From assembly GCF_003958635.1 (NCBI RefSeq), contig NZ_RSEK01000001.1:124001-188000 (forward strand): a stretch of 64,000 bases of DNA, given 5' to 3'. This DNA comes from Altericroceibacterium xinjiangense. Lineage in GTDB: Bacteria; Pseudomonadota; Alphaproteobacteria; Sphingomonadales; Sphingomonadaceae. The notes below the pieces were generated by a model. It was given only the letters and a program-made list of their open reading frames with translations. It did no database searches and was not told the DNA's origin. Positions 40,453 through 48,782 of this stretch are shown piece after piece. Position numbers and translations under genes: made by a program. Every line of letters starts with the position of its first letter. Within the stretch, counting starts at the first letter, position 1.

Positions 40453-40596
40453 CGGTCGCCACCATCTGACCTGCGGCCATCGCCTCTCCCGACCGCCGCC
40501 GCGCTTGCAAGTCGTACGCTTGACCAGCCACCGGTGGTACTCAGCGCGCGTGCTTTCACCCGCTGGGCCTCCACCGGCAGACGCGCCGAACTCGGC

Positions 40597-41079
40597 TCAG
40601 GCTGGAGCGGCCTGCAAGGCGGTTTGCCACCCCTGGACCGACATGGTCGCGAGGTATTCCTGCTGCATCTCCGGAGTGAGCACCTCGATCATGCGCTCGC
40701 CCTCGATCCACATCTCGATGACACCGAACAAGCCGCCGCGCTTGCGGTACTTGGCTGGCCAACCCTCCCGCCGAGCGACCTCGAGCACCTGCTCCGCCGT
40801 CAGCGGCGTGGCCATCGCGAAGTGGGTGGCGTGGCGCAGACCGTTCGGTTCTTGCGGCACGCTGCGGCCGAACGCGTCCGCATCTCCGCTTGCTTGTTCG
40901 AGAACGGTACCCTGCGGATAGACTTCAATCATGGTGTTGCGGTCATCGCCTGCCATGGCCAACCAGGAGCCGTCCGCGACCGGCGGGAACGGGTGGACTG
41001 CGCCGCTGCCGAACAGCTCGGCAAGCACGGCGGCGACGTGGCGGGGATTTCGGGCATCGATCGACAAGTGAAACAACAT
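40597..41079 (-). CDS. VOC (glyoxalase)-fold protein
   Basis: This encodes 160 residues from ATG at 41079. MLFHLSIDARNPRHVAAVLA and the later LRHATHFAMATPL pattern match the vicinal-oxygen-chelate fold, with potential metal ligands His4, His in ATHFA, and Glu in MIEVLTPEMQ. There is no signal peptide, so it is probably cytosolic, unlike the four exported proteins just upstream in the same direction (10 bases from the nearest). Substrate unknown. It appears to be the last gene of the 44258-40597 operon. Confidence 0.72.
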   Translation of the reverse strand: MLFHLSIDARNPRHVAAVLAELFGSGAVHPFPPVADGSWLAMAGDDRNTMIEVYPQGTVLEQASGDADAFGRSVPQEPNGLRHATHFAMATPLTAEQVLEVARREGWPAKYRKRGGLFGVIEMWIEGERMIEVLTPEMQQEYLATMSVQGWQTALQAAPA

Positions 41080-41089
41080 GGCGGCCTCC

Positions 41090-41449
41090 TTATTCCTTCG
41101 GGGTAGATGGGCGGGGCGCGTTGGTGCGCCCCGTGAACTTGCGCATCATTTCCGCCGCGGCCTGCCCATCGGCATCGGTCCGGCTCGCCATCAGGCTTGT
41201 CAGCTCATCGAGAACCTTCTGTGCCTCCGGGTTCGGCGCGGCCTGGCCATCGCCCTGGAAGGCTTGGAGCGCCGCCATGACCTGCGCCGTGTCACCTTGG
41301 CTGTCTGCTTGCTCTGAAAGTTCGCGTTGAACCGGCGCACCTGCGCTCTCAAGCGGGGCGCGAGCATCGGGTGGGGATGCGAGCGCAGGCGCAGCGGCTG
41401 CGACCGCGGCGAAGCTTGCGGCATAAACCGCGAAACGTTTGCTGATCAT
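41090..41449 (-). CDS. Small exported protein of unknown function, 119 aa
   Basis: ATG at 41449 begins MISKRFAVYAASFAAVAAAA with cleavage likely after APALA. The mature part of about 95 residues is hydrophilic and helix-prone (AQVMAALQAFQGDGQAAP, QKVLDELTSLMASRTDADGQ) and lacks cysteines. No family was recognised. It lies 23 bases after the two-repeat exported protein and 10 bases before the VOC gene. Confidence 0.65.
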   Translation of the reverse strand: MISKRFAVYAASFAAVAAAAPALASPPDARAPLESAGAPVQRELSEQADSQGDTAQVMAALQAFQGDGQAAPNPEAQKVLDELTSLMASRTDADGQAAAEMMRKFTGRTNAPRPSTPKE

Positions 41450-41472
41450 GGTCCTGTCCTTTGACGATGGTG

Positions 41473-43131
41473 CTACTCGGCGCGTCGGGCAGCTGACCCG
41501 CCAGCGGTGAATGTCTGGGAAACCGTGCCGTCGCTGATCGTGATCGGGCCCGAAATGGCTTGGTCAAACACGTAGCGGAGGCGAATCTCGCGCCCTGGCT
41601 CTGCGTAGACCAGCGCGGGCAGTTCGTTGTAGGCGCCGCGCTCACCCCGCACCGAATACAGCGCGGAGACGGAAGTAGCCTTGGCTCCATCGGGATCGGC
41701 GGCCGACAGCTTGATCCAGCCCTTCGAGGTAGCCTCTACCGCGGTGCCCGGATTGCGGAGAGTCAGGAACGCCTCAAGCTTGCCGTCGCGCGCCGCAGCG
41801 ATGCGATCGATGCGTACGTCGAACTTGGAAAGCGCCTTGAACGCGCCGCTCCCAGCGGCTGGCGCAGGGGCCGAGCTTGCGCCCGGATCGGCCTGGGCGA
41901 CCGAGAAGAACAGGGCCTTGTTGTCGCTCTCGCGGATGGAAACGCGCTGGAGCGGCGCGTGGACGACCGGCGGAGCCAGCACGAAGCGGAACTTCAGCTC
42001 GCCGCCCGGCGGCACCGTCGGGGACCGGCCGAACGACGCCGGCGCGTCACCGCCTGCACGCCAGACCTGGCTCTCGCGGACGCCTACGCCGTCAGCATCC
42101 GTCATCACTGCGACGAACGTGCCGGCACCCACCTGCCGCTCGCTTCCGGAGCGATTCCTGGCGGTAAGGAACACATGCACCCGCCCATCCCGCTCCGCGC
42201 GCGCCTCGTCCAGCCGTACATCGAAGCTCTTCAGCTGGTGGAACATGCCCGCCTGGGCCGTCCTGTCGGGAGCGGGAGCGGGAACCGGTTGGGGCGCGGG
42301 TGACGGTGCCGGTGTGGGTGTGGGTGTGGGTGCGGGCGTTGGCTGCGGGGTGGCCTCGGCACGTGTCGCTTGCCAGAACTGAACGCCGCCGATCGACTTG
42401 GATTTACTGCCGAACGCGTAGAAGGTCTGGCCATCGGGTGACAGGACGATGTTGAACCCGGTCGTATCGGCGTCGGTGCCGCTCCGGCGCCAATCCTGAG
42501 TTTCGCCTGATGGCCGGGCAGATCCTCTCATGGCGTGCAGAACGCTGACTCCGCCCGGCCGCGTGAAGGAGCCTTCCAGCGACGTTTCGGTGTTCCGTGC
42601 GGTAATCGTGAGGTCGCCGAGCGGAGTGTTCCACTTGCCCGTCATCGCCCGGGCAACCTCGATCGCCGGGCGCAGGGCGGCAGGCCCGCCGATCTCGGTC
42701 GTACGCTCCGCAAATGCGGCGAACTGCTCCCCGGAGCGGGAGGCGGTCAGCGTGAGAAAGCCACTGTCGGAAAGCAGCAACTCGACGCCTTGTTCGCCAG
42801 AATCTCCGGTCCCTCCGACCACGCCGACCAGCCGGTGTTCACCCGCCTTGGTCATGTCGAACTCGATCCAGTCCGTGTCGACCATCTTGCCGTCCCGCTC
42901 GCTCCAGATCAGGCCGGACACCTGCCCCTTTACGACCTTGAGCTCGAGATAGTGCCGCGCGCGCCCGTTCGGCAAAGCCTGCAGGGCCCAGACGCCGTTC
43001 CACGCCGCAAAGGGTTGAGCCTGGGCCTGCACTGCGGCTGGGGCGGCTATTGCGGCGAGCGGCAGCGCGGTGCCGGCAAGCAGCAGGAGCTGGAGCGCCA
43101 CGGCGGCGCGGCGGGATTTGGGGCAAGTCAT
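41473..43131 (-). CDS. Exported multi-domain protein with internal duplication
   Basis: This encodes 552 residues from ATG at 43131. A signal peptide runs to about residue 38 (AVQAQAQP). Residues 40-255 form an N-terminal region that may itself contain two related beta-rich modules (NGVWALQALPNG, GKWNTPLGDLTI). A Pro/Thr/Ala linker (257-290) follows. Then two clearly homologous domains occur: 297-400 (LKSFDVRLDEARAERDG) and 430-537 (LSKFDVRIDRIAAARDG), separated by a second Ala/Pro linker. The fold is probably a beta-sandwich with carbohydrate- or protein-binding character. I recognise no named family. It is part of the operon divergent from the triple-GAF kinase. Confidence 0.75.
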   Translation of the reverse strand: MTCPKSRRAAVALQLLLLAGTALPLAAIAAPAAVQAQAQPFAAWNGVWALQALPNGRARHYLELKVVKGQVSGLIWSERDGKMVDTDWIEFDMTKAGEHRLVGVVGGTGDSGEQGVELLLSDSGFLTLTASRSGEQFAAFAERTTEIGGPAALRPAIEVARAMTGKWNTPLGDLTITARNTETSLEGSFTRPGGVSVLHAMRGSARPSGETQDWRRSGTDADTTGFNIVLSPDGQTFYAFGSKSKSIGGVQFWQATRAEATPQPTPAPTPTPTPAPSPAPQPVPAPAPDRTAQAGMFHQLKSFDVRLDEARAERDGRVHVFLTARNRSGSERQVGAGTFVAVMTDADGVGVRESQVWRAGGDAPASFGRSPTVPPGGELKFRFVLAPPVVHAPLQRVSIRESDNKALFFSVAQADPGASSAPAPAAGSGAFKALSKFDVRIDRIAAARDGKLEAFLTLRNPGTAVEATSKGWIKLSAADPDGAKATSVSALYSVRGERGAYNELPALVYAEPGREIRLRYVFDQAISGPITISDGTVSQTFTAGGSAARRAE

Positions 43132-43161
43132 CGGAAGGTCCTTGAGAGAGCGCGCGTGCGC

Positions 43162-43638
43162 TCAGTTCCAGTTTGCATCGGCAGGCGCAGCCGCCTCGGC
43201 CGGGGCAGGCGTACAAGCGGTTGCGGCGTCCGCTGCCGGGTTCGAGTCGGGCGAACCGCTGTTGGCGAGTTCGGCGGCTGTGCCGGTAACGGCGCCGGCA
43301 ATCCGGGCGGTGCGGCCGTGACCCGCGAGCCCGGCAACGGCGCCGGCAACGTTTGCACCGGAATCGCCGCTCGCTGTGACGGCCGTGCCGGCCACCGCTC
43401 CGGCCACTCGGGCCGCCGTGCTGTCACCCAGGAGATTGCCTCCTGCGAGCACATCGCCGACACCGGCGCGCTTGGCGGCCTTGAGGATGCCGCCGAGGCC
43501 GAAACCCTTCTTCTTCGGCTTTGCCGGCTTTTCGGCTGCGGCGGTTGTCGGGGCGCAGGTCTCGGCCGACGCGGGGGTCACGTAGAAGGTGAGGAACAAG
43601 GCCGCGCCGACGAGTGCATGCAGGCGGTGCTGGGTCAT
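43162..43638 (-). CDS. Exported Gly/Ala-repeat protein, 158 aa
   Basis: ATG at 43638 opens MTQHRLHALVGAALFLTFYV with a predicted cleavage after TPASA. A Lys-rich patch (EKPAKPKKKGFGLGGILKA) is followed by three imperfect repeats of about 17 residues around the core (R/N)(V/I)AGAVAGTA (about 78-130). The C-terminus is Ala/Pro-rich with a Cys, pairing with one near the mature N-terminus. The repeats resemble glycine-zipper membrane-associating segments. Family unknown. It lies between the DUF3617 gene (24 bases) and the two-repeat exported protein (30 bases). Confidence 0.65.
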   Translation of the reverse strand: MTQHRLHALVGAALFLTFYVTPASAETCAPTTAAAEKPAKPKKKGFGLGGILKAAKRAGVGDVLAGGNLLGDSTAARVAGAVAGTAVTASGDSGANVAGAVAGLAGHGRTARIAGAVTGTAAELANSGSPDSNPAADAATACTPAPAEAAAPADANWN

Positions 43639-43662
43639 GAGTGTTCTCCGGGATGCTGGTGA

Positions 43663-44121
43663 TCAGGCGTCGCCGCTGCCGGCGGGGCACGTCGGGGCAA
43701 TGCGGCGGGAGGTCGAGACGACGGTCATGCTGATCGGCCTGGCGCCTGGGGCAGGAACCATCGTCATGCTCATGTTCATGCTCATGGCCGTCGGCGAGTA
43801 AGTGCCCGTCTGCTTGAAGGTCGATCGAATCCCGCCATTGTTGCAGGTGCCCGAGACCGCGAACTTGCCGCCGCCAACGGTGCGCGACCCAAGCTTGCAG
43901 CTTCCGTCCTTCACGGCCTCGGCCAGCTGGCGCTCAATCGTCCTGATCTTTACGTCCTCAGGAGTCAGGCAATCGCGCGCCTTCGTCCCGCCGGGCTTTC
44001 CGGGAGAGCTCGTCCTCGTTTCGTACAGGCCCGGCAGCATCCGGGTTTCTGCTGGTGCGGCGTTGGCCGCCAGAATCGCAGGCAAGGCAGCGGTTGCGAC
44101 GAGAAGCGTCTTCGGGAGCAT
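43663..44121 (-). CDS. Exported DUF3617 protein
   Basis: This encodes 152 residues from ATG at 44121, nine bases after GAAGAAGG; a TTG three codons earlier abuts that site. A signal peptide (MLPKTLLVATAALPAILAAN) precedes the DUF3617 pattern: LPGLYETRTSS, DCLTPEDVK, GSCKLGS, SGTCNNGGIRSTFKQTG. Two cysteine pairs suggest disulfides in the periplasm. Function of the family is unknown; it is frequent in sphingomonads. It overlaps or abuts the stop of a 43-residue frame upstream (TGA at 44127-44129). Confidence 0.82.
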   Translation of the reverse strand: MLPKTLLVATAALPAILAANAAPAETRMLPGLYETRTSSPGKPGGTKARDCLTPEDVKIRTIERQLAEAVKDGSCKLGSRTVGGGKFAVSGTCNNGGIRSTFKQTGTYSPTAMSMNMSMTMVPAPGARPISMTVVSTSRRIAPTCPAGSGDA

Positions 44122-44126
44122 TGCAT

Positions 44127-44258
44127 TCAACCTTCTTCGGTGGGTTCAGGCTGGCTGGACTGGCGCCAGAAGCGATGCATCAGTTCCGCGAAGCGCCGCC
44201 GAATCGCGTCGTCCTCGTCGGTTTCTGAAGGAGCCTCTTCGGGCTCACCGTCGTGCAT
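44127..44258 (-). CDS. Small acidic protein, 43 aa, first in exported-protein operon
   Basis: ATG at 44258 gives MHDGEPEEAPSETDEDDAIR and a helical stretch RRFAELMHRFWRQSS, ending in a TGA within the ribosome-site region of the DUF3617 gene. It has no signal peptide; the product is acidic then basic/amphipathic. A good ribosome site is lacking. Its position, overlap and composition support it, but it could be a leader peptide or chance frame. No family recognised. Confidence 0.42.
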   Translation of the reverse strand: MHDGEPEEAPSETDEDDAIRRRFAELMHRFWRQSSQPEPTEEG

Positions 44259-44341
44259 CGTTGCAGGTCCAATCCGGCCGGTTCGATGGCCACCGGATAC
44301 GTGCACGCGCGTCGCAATTTGATGTCGCGGACCTCCCCTTT

Positions 44342-44358
44342 TTGTGGCAATTGTGGCA
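44342..44358 (+). promoter_or_regulatory. Direct repeat TTGTGGCA in divergent control region
   Basis: TTGTGGCA occurs twice in tandem with one base between (44342-44349 and 44351-44358), about 40 bases before the kinase ATG. It lies inside the 140-bp gap shared with the divergent exported-protein operon. OmpR-family regulators bind direct half-sites, so this is a candidate site for the regulator encoded at 47848; the 9-base period is slightly short for that class. Confidence 0.4.
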
Positions 44359-44398
44359 GCTTACCGCGATCGGGCGCGGTCTCTGGGCGCGGCGTGAC

Positions 44399-47300
44399 AT
44401 GGCTGAGGATCGAAGGGCGAACTCCGGCCACGGAGCCTGTGCAGTGACGGACCGCGGCGAATCGCTCGGCGGCTTCCTGCTCGATCTGAGCGACCGGCTA
44501 AGGCGGCTTGACGATCCGGCAGAGATACCCGGCGAAGCCGCCGCTGCCCTTGGCGCCTACCTTGGCGTCAGCCGGGCCGGTTATGCCGAGGTCGAGGCCG
44601 ACGGCCAACATTTCGTGATCGAACGCGACTGGACCGATGGCAGCGTCAAACCGGGAGCGGGCCGCCGCACGATGCGTTCGTTCGGTCCCGACGTGGTCGC
44701 GATGCTCTACCGCGGCGAGACGCAGCGCATCGAGGATGCCGGACGCGATCCCCGGGTGCGTTCCCAGGATCGCCCCGCGTTCGAGGAAATGCAGATCGAG
44801 GCGGCAGTAACCGTTCCTCTGGTAAAAGCCGGTCGGCTCAGAGCGATGTTCTCGCTTCAGAAATCGAGCCCGCGCAAGTGGACCGACACCGAGGTGCGTC
44901 TCATCGAGGAAGTGGCTGAGCGCACGTGGTCGGCGCTGGAGCGCGCGCGAACGACAGCAAGGTTGCGCGACAGCGAAGCGACCTTGGCCTTCCTCTTGAA
45001 GCTGAGTGACCGCACCCGCCGCGAGACCAACACGGATACCATCCTTACCGCAACGGCCGAGATGCTTGGCGAGCAGCTTGGCCTGGCGCGCGTGACCTAC
45101 GGCGAGATCGACGAAGCGCAGACTTCAATGACGGTAATGCACGCTTGGGGTGACAACGTACCTGATGCTGGCGGAAAATACCCGCTCGCGATGTTCGGCG
45201 CCGAGGTACTTGCCTCCCACTTCGCAGGGCAGACCTTCGTGACGGAGGATGCCTCGACAGACCCACGAATGGGGCCCGACGGACGCACGTTCGCAGCGCA
45301 GATCGAGTGCAAGGGCGCGGTCACCATACCGCTGATCAAGGGCGGCCGCATGACCGCGCTCCTCTCGGTCCAGGACACCCGGCCCCGCCGCTGGAGCGAT
45401 GGAGAACTGCGCCTGCTGGAGGAAGTGGCCGAGCGAACGTGGGGTGCGCTCGAACGCGGCCGCACCGAAGCGCGTCTGCGGGAAAGCGAGGCGCAGCTCC
45501 GGCTTCTCGCCGATACCATGGCCCAGCTTGCCTGGATCGCGGATGAGCACGGCGCGGTCTACTGGTACAACAAGCGCTGGTACGACTATTCCGGCGCGGC
45601 CCCGGGAGATGACTGGGTGGCGTTTATTCACCCGGATGACTTCGAACGGGCGCAGGCGCAGGTCGCACGTGCGCTGAAGGCGGGTGACGCGTTCGAAGTG
45701 GTGCTGCGCTTCCGCCGGGCTGACGGCGTCTACCGCCCGTTTCTCACCCGCGTGCAGCCCGAACGCAGCTCAAGCGGCAGGGTCGTCCGCTGGTTCGGCA
45801 CCAACACGGACATCGCAGACCAGTTGGAAGCCGAACGAACGAGCGCCTTCCTGCTAGCGCTTGGCGACCGGGTAAGGCGCATGACCGATCCCGCTGAAGT
45901 GCTGGCCGCAAGTAACGAGATGCTGGGCCTGCATCTCGGCGTCAGCCGCGTTGGATACGCGGAAATTGACCCGGCCGACCCCGACACGATCGAGGTGGCG
46001 CACAACTGGACCGACGGAACGGTTCGCAGTGTCGAGGGGCGGCACTCGTTCCTCGCCTTCGGTGACGAGAACGTGACGCGTCTTCGCGCTGGCGATACCT
46101 TCCGGCTGGAAAATGCTGCGGACGAGACACGCATCATGCCTGGCGAACGGAAGGCCTATGATGTCATGGCCATCGCTGCGGCAGTGTCCGTCCCGCTCAT
46201 CAAGGGCGGCCGGCTTGTCGCCTTGCTTTCGGTCCACGAGAAACGGCCGCGCGACTGGACCGATGCCGAAGTTCGCCTCATGGAGGAAGTGGCGGAGCGG
46301 ACCTGGGCGACGCTTGAGCGGGCGCGAGCAGAGACCGACCTGCGTCACAGCCAGGCGCTGCTCGCCGCCTTCATGGCGAATGCGCCTGTCGGCATGTACC
46401 TCAGGGACGAGGCGGGCCGTTACGTCATGGCCAACGCGGGCATGGACCGCATATTCGGTCGGCCGGCCGCCGAGGCAATCGGCCTGACTGCGGACAAGCT
46501 GCTGGGCGAGGACCTGCGCAAGGCCATCTTCGATCAGGATGCCGTTCCCTTGACCGAGGGGGGCGCGCAAGTAGCCGAGCAACACCTCGTGGGCGCCGGG
46601 GACGGAAGCTGGACCCTGGTCATCCGCTTTCCGGTGGATCTGGGAGCGCAGGGGCGGCGCATCGGCGGCTTCGCCATCGATGTCACCGAACAGAAGAACG
46701 CCGAAGCCGAACTCGCGCGGTCGCGTGAGGCGCTGTACCAGTCGGAGAAGCTCACCGCGCTCGGCAGCCTTCTCGCCGGCGTCAGCCATGAGCTCAATAA
46801 CCCGCTTGCGGTGGTCGTCGGCCAATCGACCATGCTGGAAGAGGATGCGGCCGGTACGCGGCTGTCCGAGCGCGCAGGCAAGATCCGGCGAGCGGCCGAG
46901 CGCTGCTCCAGGATCGTTCAGACCTTCCTTGCCATGGCGCGCCAGCGCCCGCCGACACGCGGCCGGGTAGCGATCAACGACGTTGTACGCGCCGCGCTGG
47001 ACCTTACCGCCTATGGCATGCGCGCTGGCGGGATTGCGGTTCACAGCAACCTCGGTTCGGATCTCCCGCCGCTCGACGCCGACGCCGACCAACTCCACCA
47101 GGTCTTCGCCAATCTGCTCGTCAACGCCCAGCAGGCGCTGCAGGACAGGGCCGGCGACCGGCAGCTGCACATTGTCACGCGCTGCGGAGCCTCACCAGGG
47201 ACAGTCGAAGTCGAGGTAACCGACAACGGCCCCGGAATTCCCAAAGAAATTCGCCGCCGCGTGATGGAGCCGTTCTTCACGACCAAGCCTCAGGGAGCCG

Positions 47301-47851
47301 GCACCGGCCTGGGACTCAGCTTCTCTCTGGGCATCGTGGAGGCGCACGGCGGCACGCTGGAACTGCTCGACAAGGAAGAGGGCGCGGGGTTTCTCGTGAC
47401 GTTGCCGTCGGTCCAGATGGTCGCTCATTCACCTCGAGCGGAAAGCGCCGAACTTGCCGCCCCGCCCGTCCGGGCGCAGGCGCTCGTGATAGACGACGAG
47501 GCCGATGTCGCGGACATGATCGCCGAGATGCTCGAAGCTCAGGGCTACCGGGTGCACGTTGCGGCAGGCGGTGCCGACGCCAAGCGTCAGCTGGCCGCCG
47601 GAAACTACGACCTTGTGCTGTCCGATCTTCGCATGCCGGACATCGATGGTCCTGCCCTCCACGCTTGGATCGCCGCAGAGCGACCGGAGCTCATGAGCAA
47701 GCTCGGCTACATCACCGGCGATACCCTGGGGCCGAATGCGGCGCGGTTCCTCACAAGCAGCGGACGCCCGTGTCTCGAGAAACCGTTTACCCCGGCCGAC
47801 CTTCGTAGTTTCATCGCGCAGAACCTGAACCGGCCTGAGGGCGAGCAGTGA
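44399..47851 (+). CDS. Hybrid sensor kinase with three GAF and two PAS modules
   Basis: ATG at 44399 gives 1150 residues; a GTG at 44444 after GGAG is an alternative, and a long open extension upstream is shadow. Order: GAF1 (about 20-180), GAF2 (190-365), PAS1 (370-485, WYNKRWYDYSG), GAF3 (490-650), PAS2 (660-775), HisKA with His797 (GVSHELNNP), ATPase (DNGPGIP, GAGTGLGLSF), and receiver with Asp1076 (LSDLRMPD). Each GAF ends in a near-identical EVAERTW(S/G/A)(A/T)LER signature, so they arose by internal duplication. There are no membrane helices and no phytochrome Cys was seen. It is coupled to the OmpR-type regulator by GTGA and is divergent from the exported-protein operon. Confidence 0.9.
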   Translation: MAEDRRANSGHGACAVTDRGESLGGFLLDLSDRLRRLDDPAEIPGEAAAALGAYLGVSRAGYAEVEADGQHFVIERDWTDGSVKPGAGRRTMRSFGPDVVAMLYRGETQRIEDAGRDPRVRSQDRPAFEEMQIEAAVTVPLVKAGRLRAMFSLQKSSPRKWTDTEVRLIEEVAERTWSALERARTTARLRDSEATLAFLLKLSDRTRRETNTDTILTATAEMLGEQLGLARVTYGEIDEAQTSMTVMHAWGDNVPDAGGKYPLAMFGAEVLASHFAGQTFVTEDASTDPRMGPDGRTFAAQIECKGAVTIPLIKGGRMTALLSVQDTRPRRWSDGELRLLEEVAERTWGALERGRTEARLRESEAQLRLLADTMAQLAWIADEHGAVYWYNKRWYDYSGAAPGDDWVAFIHPDDFERAQAQVARALKAGDAFEVVLRFRRADGVYRPFLTRVQPERSSSGRVVRWFGTNTDIADQLEAERTSAFLLALGDRVRRMTDPAEVLAASNEMLGLHLGVSRVGYAEIDPADPDTIEVAHNWTDGTVRSVEGRHSFLAFGDENVTRLRAGDTFRLENAADETRIMPGERKAYDVMAIAAAVSVPLIKGGRLVALLSVHEKRPRDWTDAEVRLMEEVAERTWATLERARAETDLRHSQALLAAFMANAPVGMYLRDEAGRYVMANAGMDRIFGRPAAEAIGLTADKLLGEDLRKAIFDQDAVPLTEGGAQVAEQHLVGAGDGSWTLVIRFPVDLGAQGRRIGGFAIDVTEQKNAEAELARSREALYQSEKLTALGSLLAGVSHELNNPLAVVVGQSTMLEEDAAGTRLSERAGKIRRAAERCSRIVQTFLAMARQRPPTRGRVAINDVVRAALDLTAYGMRAGGIAVHSNLGSDLPPLDADADQLHQVFANLLVNAQQALQDRAGDRQLHIVTRCGASPGTVEVEVTDNGPGIPKEIRRRVMEPFFTTKPQGAGTGLGLSFSLGIVEAHGGTLELLDKEEGAGFLVTLPSVQMVAHSPRAESAELAAPPVRAQALVIDDEADVADMIAEMLEAQGYRVHVAAGGADAKRQLAAGNYDLVLSDLRMPDIDGPALHAWIAAERPELMSKLGYITGDTLGPNAARFLTSSGRPCLEKPFTPADLRSFIAQNLNRPEGEQ

Positions 47852-48570
47852 ACCATTCACCCGCCCACATCGTCGTAGTCGACGATGAGCCCGACCTGCG
47901 CGACATGGTTCGCGAGTATCTGCAACGCCACAGCTATATCGTCAGCGAGGCTGACGGCGGGGCAGCGCTCGACGGGCTGATGTCGAAGCGCGCAGTCGAT
48001 CTGGTCCTCCTTGACGTCAACATGCCGGGGGAGGACGGACTTTCGATCGCGCGGCGCCTGCGGGCCCGAGGACCGCTCGGCATTGTGCTGCTCACCGCCA
48101 ACGGGGAAACGCTCGACCGGGTGGTTGGGCTTGAGGTCGGCGCCGACGATTATATCGTGAAACCCTTCGACTTGCGGGAACTTCTGGCGCGCGTACGCTC
48201 CGTGCTGCGACGTACGAATGCGGGGCTGGCCCCCGCTTCCACGATGGGGCGGCTCGTTCGCTTCGGACGCTGCATCCTGGACGTTGAGTTGCGCAAGTTG
48301 TTTGGCCCGGACGGCGCCGAAGTCCCGCTCACCGCGATGGAATACGATCTGCTGCGCACGTTTGCGGAGCACCCCAACAAGGTGTTGACCCGAGACCGCA
48401 TCCTTGACCTCGCGCATAGCACGGAAATGGAAGCGTTCGACCGCTCGGTAGACAGCCGCATCGTGCGCTTGCGCCGCAAGCTGGAAGAAGACCCTGCCAA
48501 GCCGCAAGTGCTCAAGACCGTTCGCGGCAGAGGCTATGTGTTCGCGCCCGGTGCCGAACGGCTGGACTAG
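47848..48570 (+). CDS. OmpR-family response regulator
   Basis: This encodes 240 residues from GTG at 47848, overlapping the kinase TGA. The receiver (about 8-120) has DDEPD, phospho-acceptor Asp56 (LLDVNMPG), Thr in LLTANG and Lys in YIVKPFD. The winged-helix DNA-binding domain (about 135-235) has LTAMEYDLLRTFAEHPNKVL and the VRGRGYVF ending. It should be phosphorylated via the triple-GAF hybrid kinase and control transcription, plausibly of the divergent operon. Confidence 0.93.
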   Translation: MNHSPAHIVVVDDEPDLRDMVREYLQRHSYIVSEADGGAALDGLMSKRAVDLVLLDVNMPGEDGLSIARRLRARGPLGIVLLTANGETLDRVVGLEVGADDYIVKPFDLRELLARVRSVLRRTNAGLAPASTMGRLVRFGRCILDVELRKLFGPDGAEVPLTAMEYDLLRTFAEHPNKVLTRDRILDLAHSTEMEAFDRSVDSRIVRLRRKLEEDPAKPQVLKTVRGRGYVFAPGAERLD

Positions 48571-48603
48571 TCTGCGGCCAAATTGCGGCGGCGGTAGCGT
48601 TCG

Positions 48604-48627
48604 GCAGTGCCTGCTCCTTGGCACTGC
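48604..48627 (+). terminator. Hairpin after two-component operon
   Basis: GCAGTGCC and GGCACTGC form a perfect 8-bp stem with an 8-base loop, 34 bases beyond the response-regulator stop. There is no T run. It is a probable terminator or mRNA end for the kinase/regulator transcript. Confidence 0.45.
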
Positions 48628-48634
48628 ACCGCTG

Positions 48635-48661
48635 GCCCGCTCGCCCGCTCGCCCGCTCGCC
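48635..48661. repeat. Short tandem repeat, 8-bp unit
   Basis: GCCCGCTC occurs three times in a row plus a partial fourth copy, just beyond the hairpin. It is intergenic, and copy number could vary between strains. Confidence 0.7.
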
Positions 48662-48782
48662 AAGGGTTCTTGCTTGCGCCGCGGAATGAACAAGGTTCCC
48701 TACCCAGCTCCAGCCACCTGCGGACCATCCTGCCTGCTGGCACATGGTTGCCGTGAAGGCGTCCACCCCATCCGGCGGTGCC

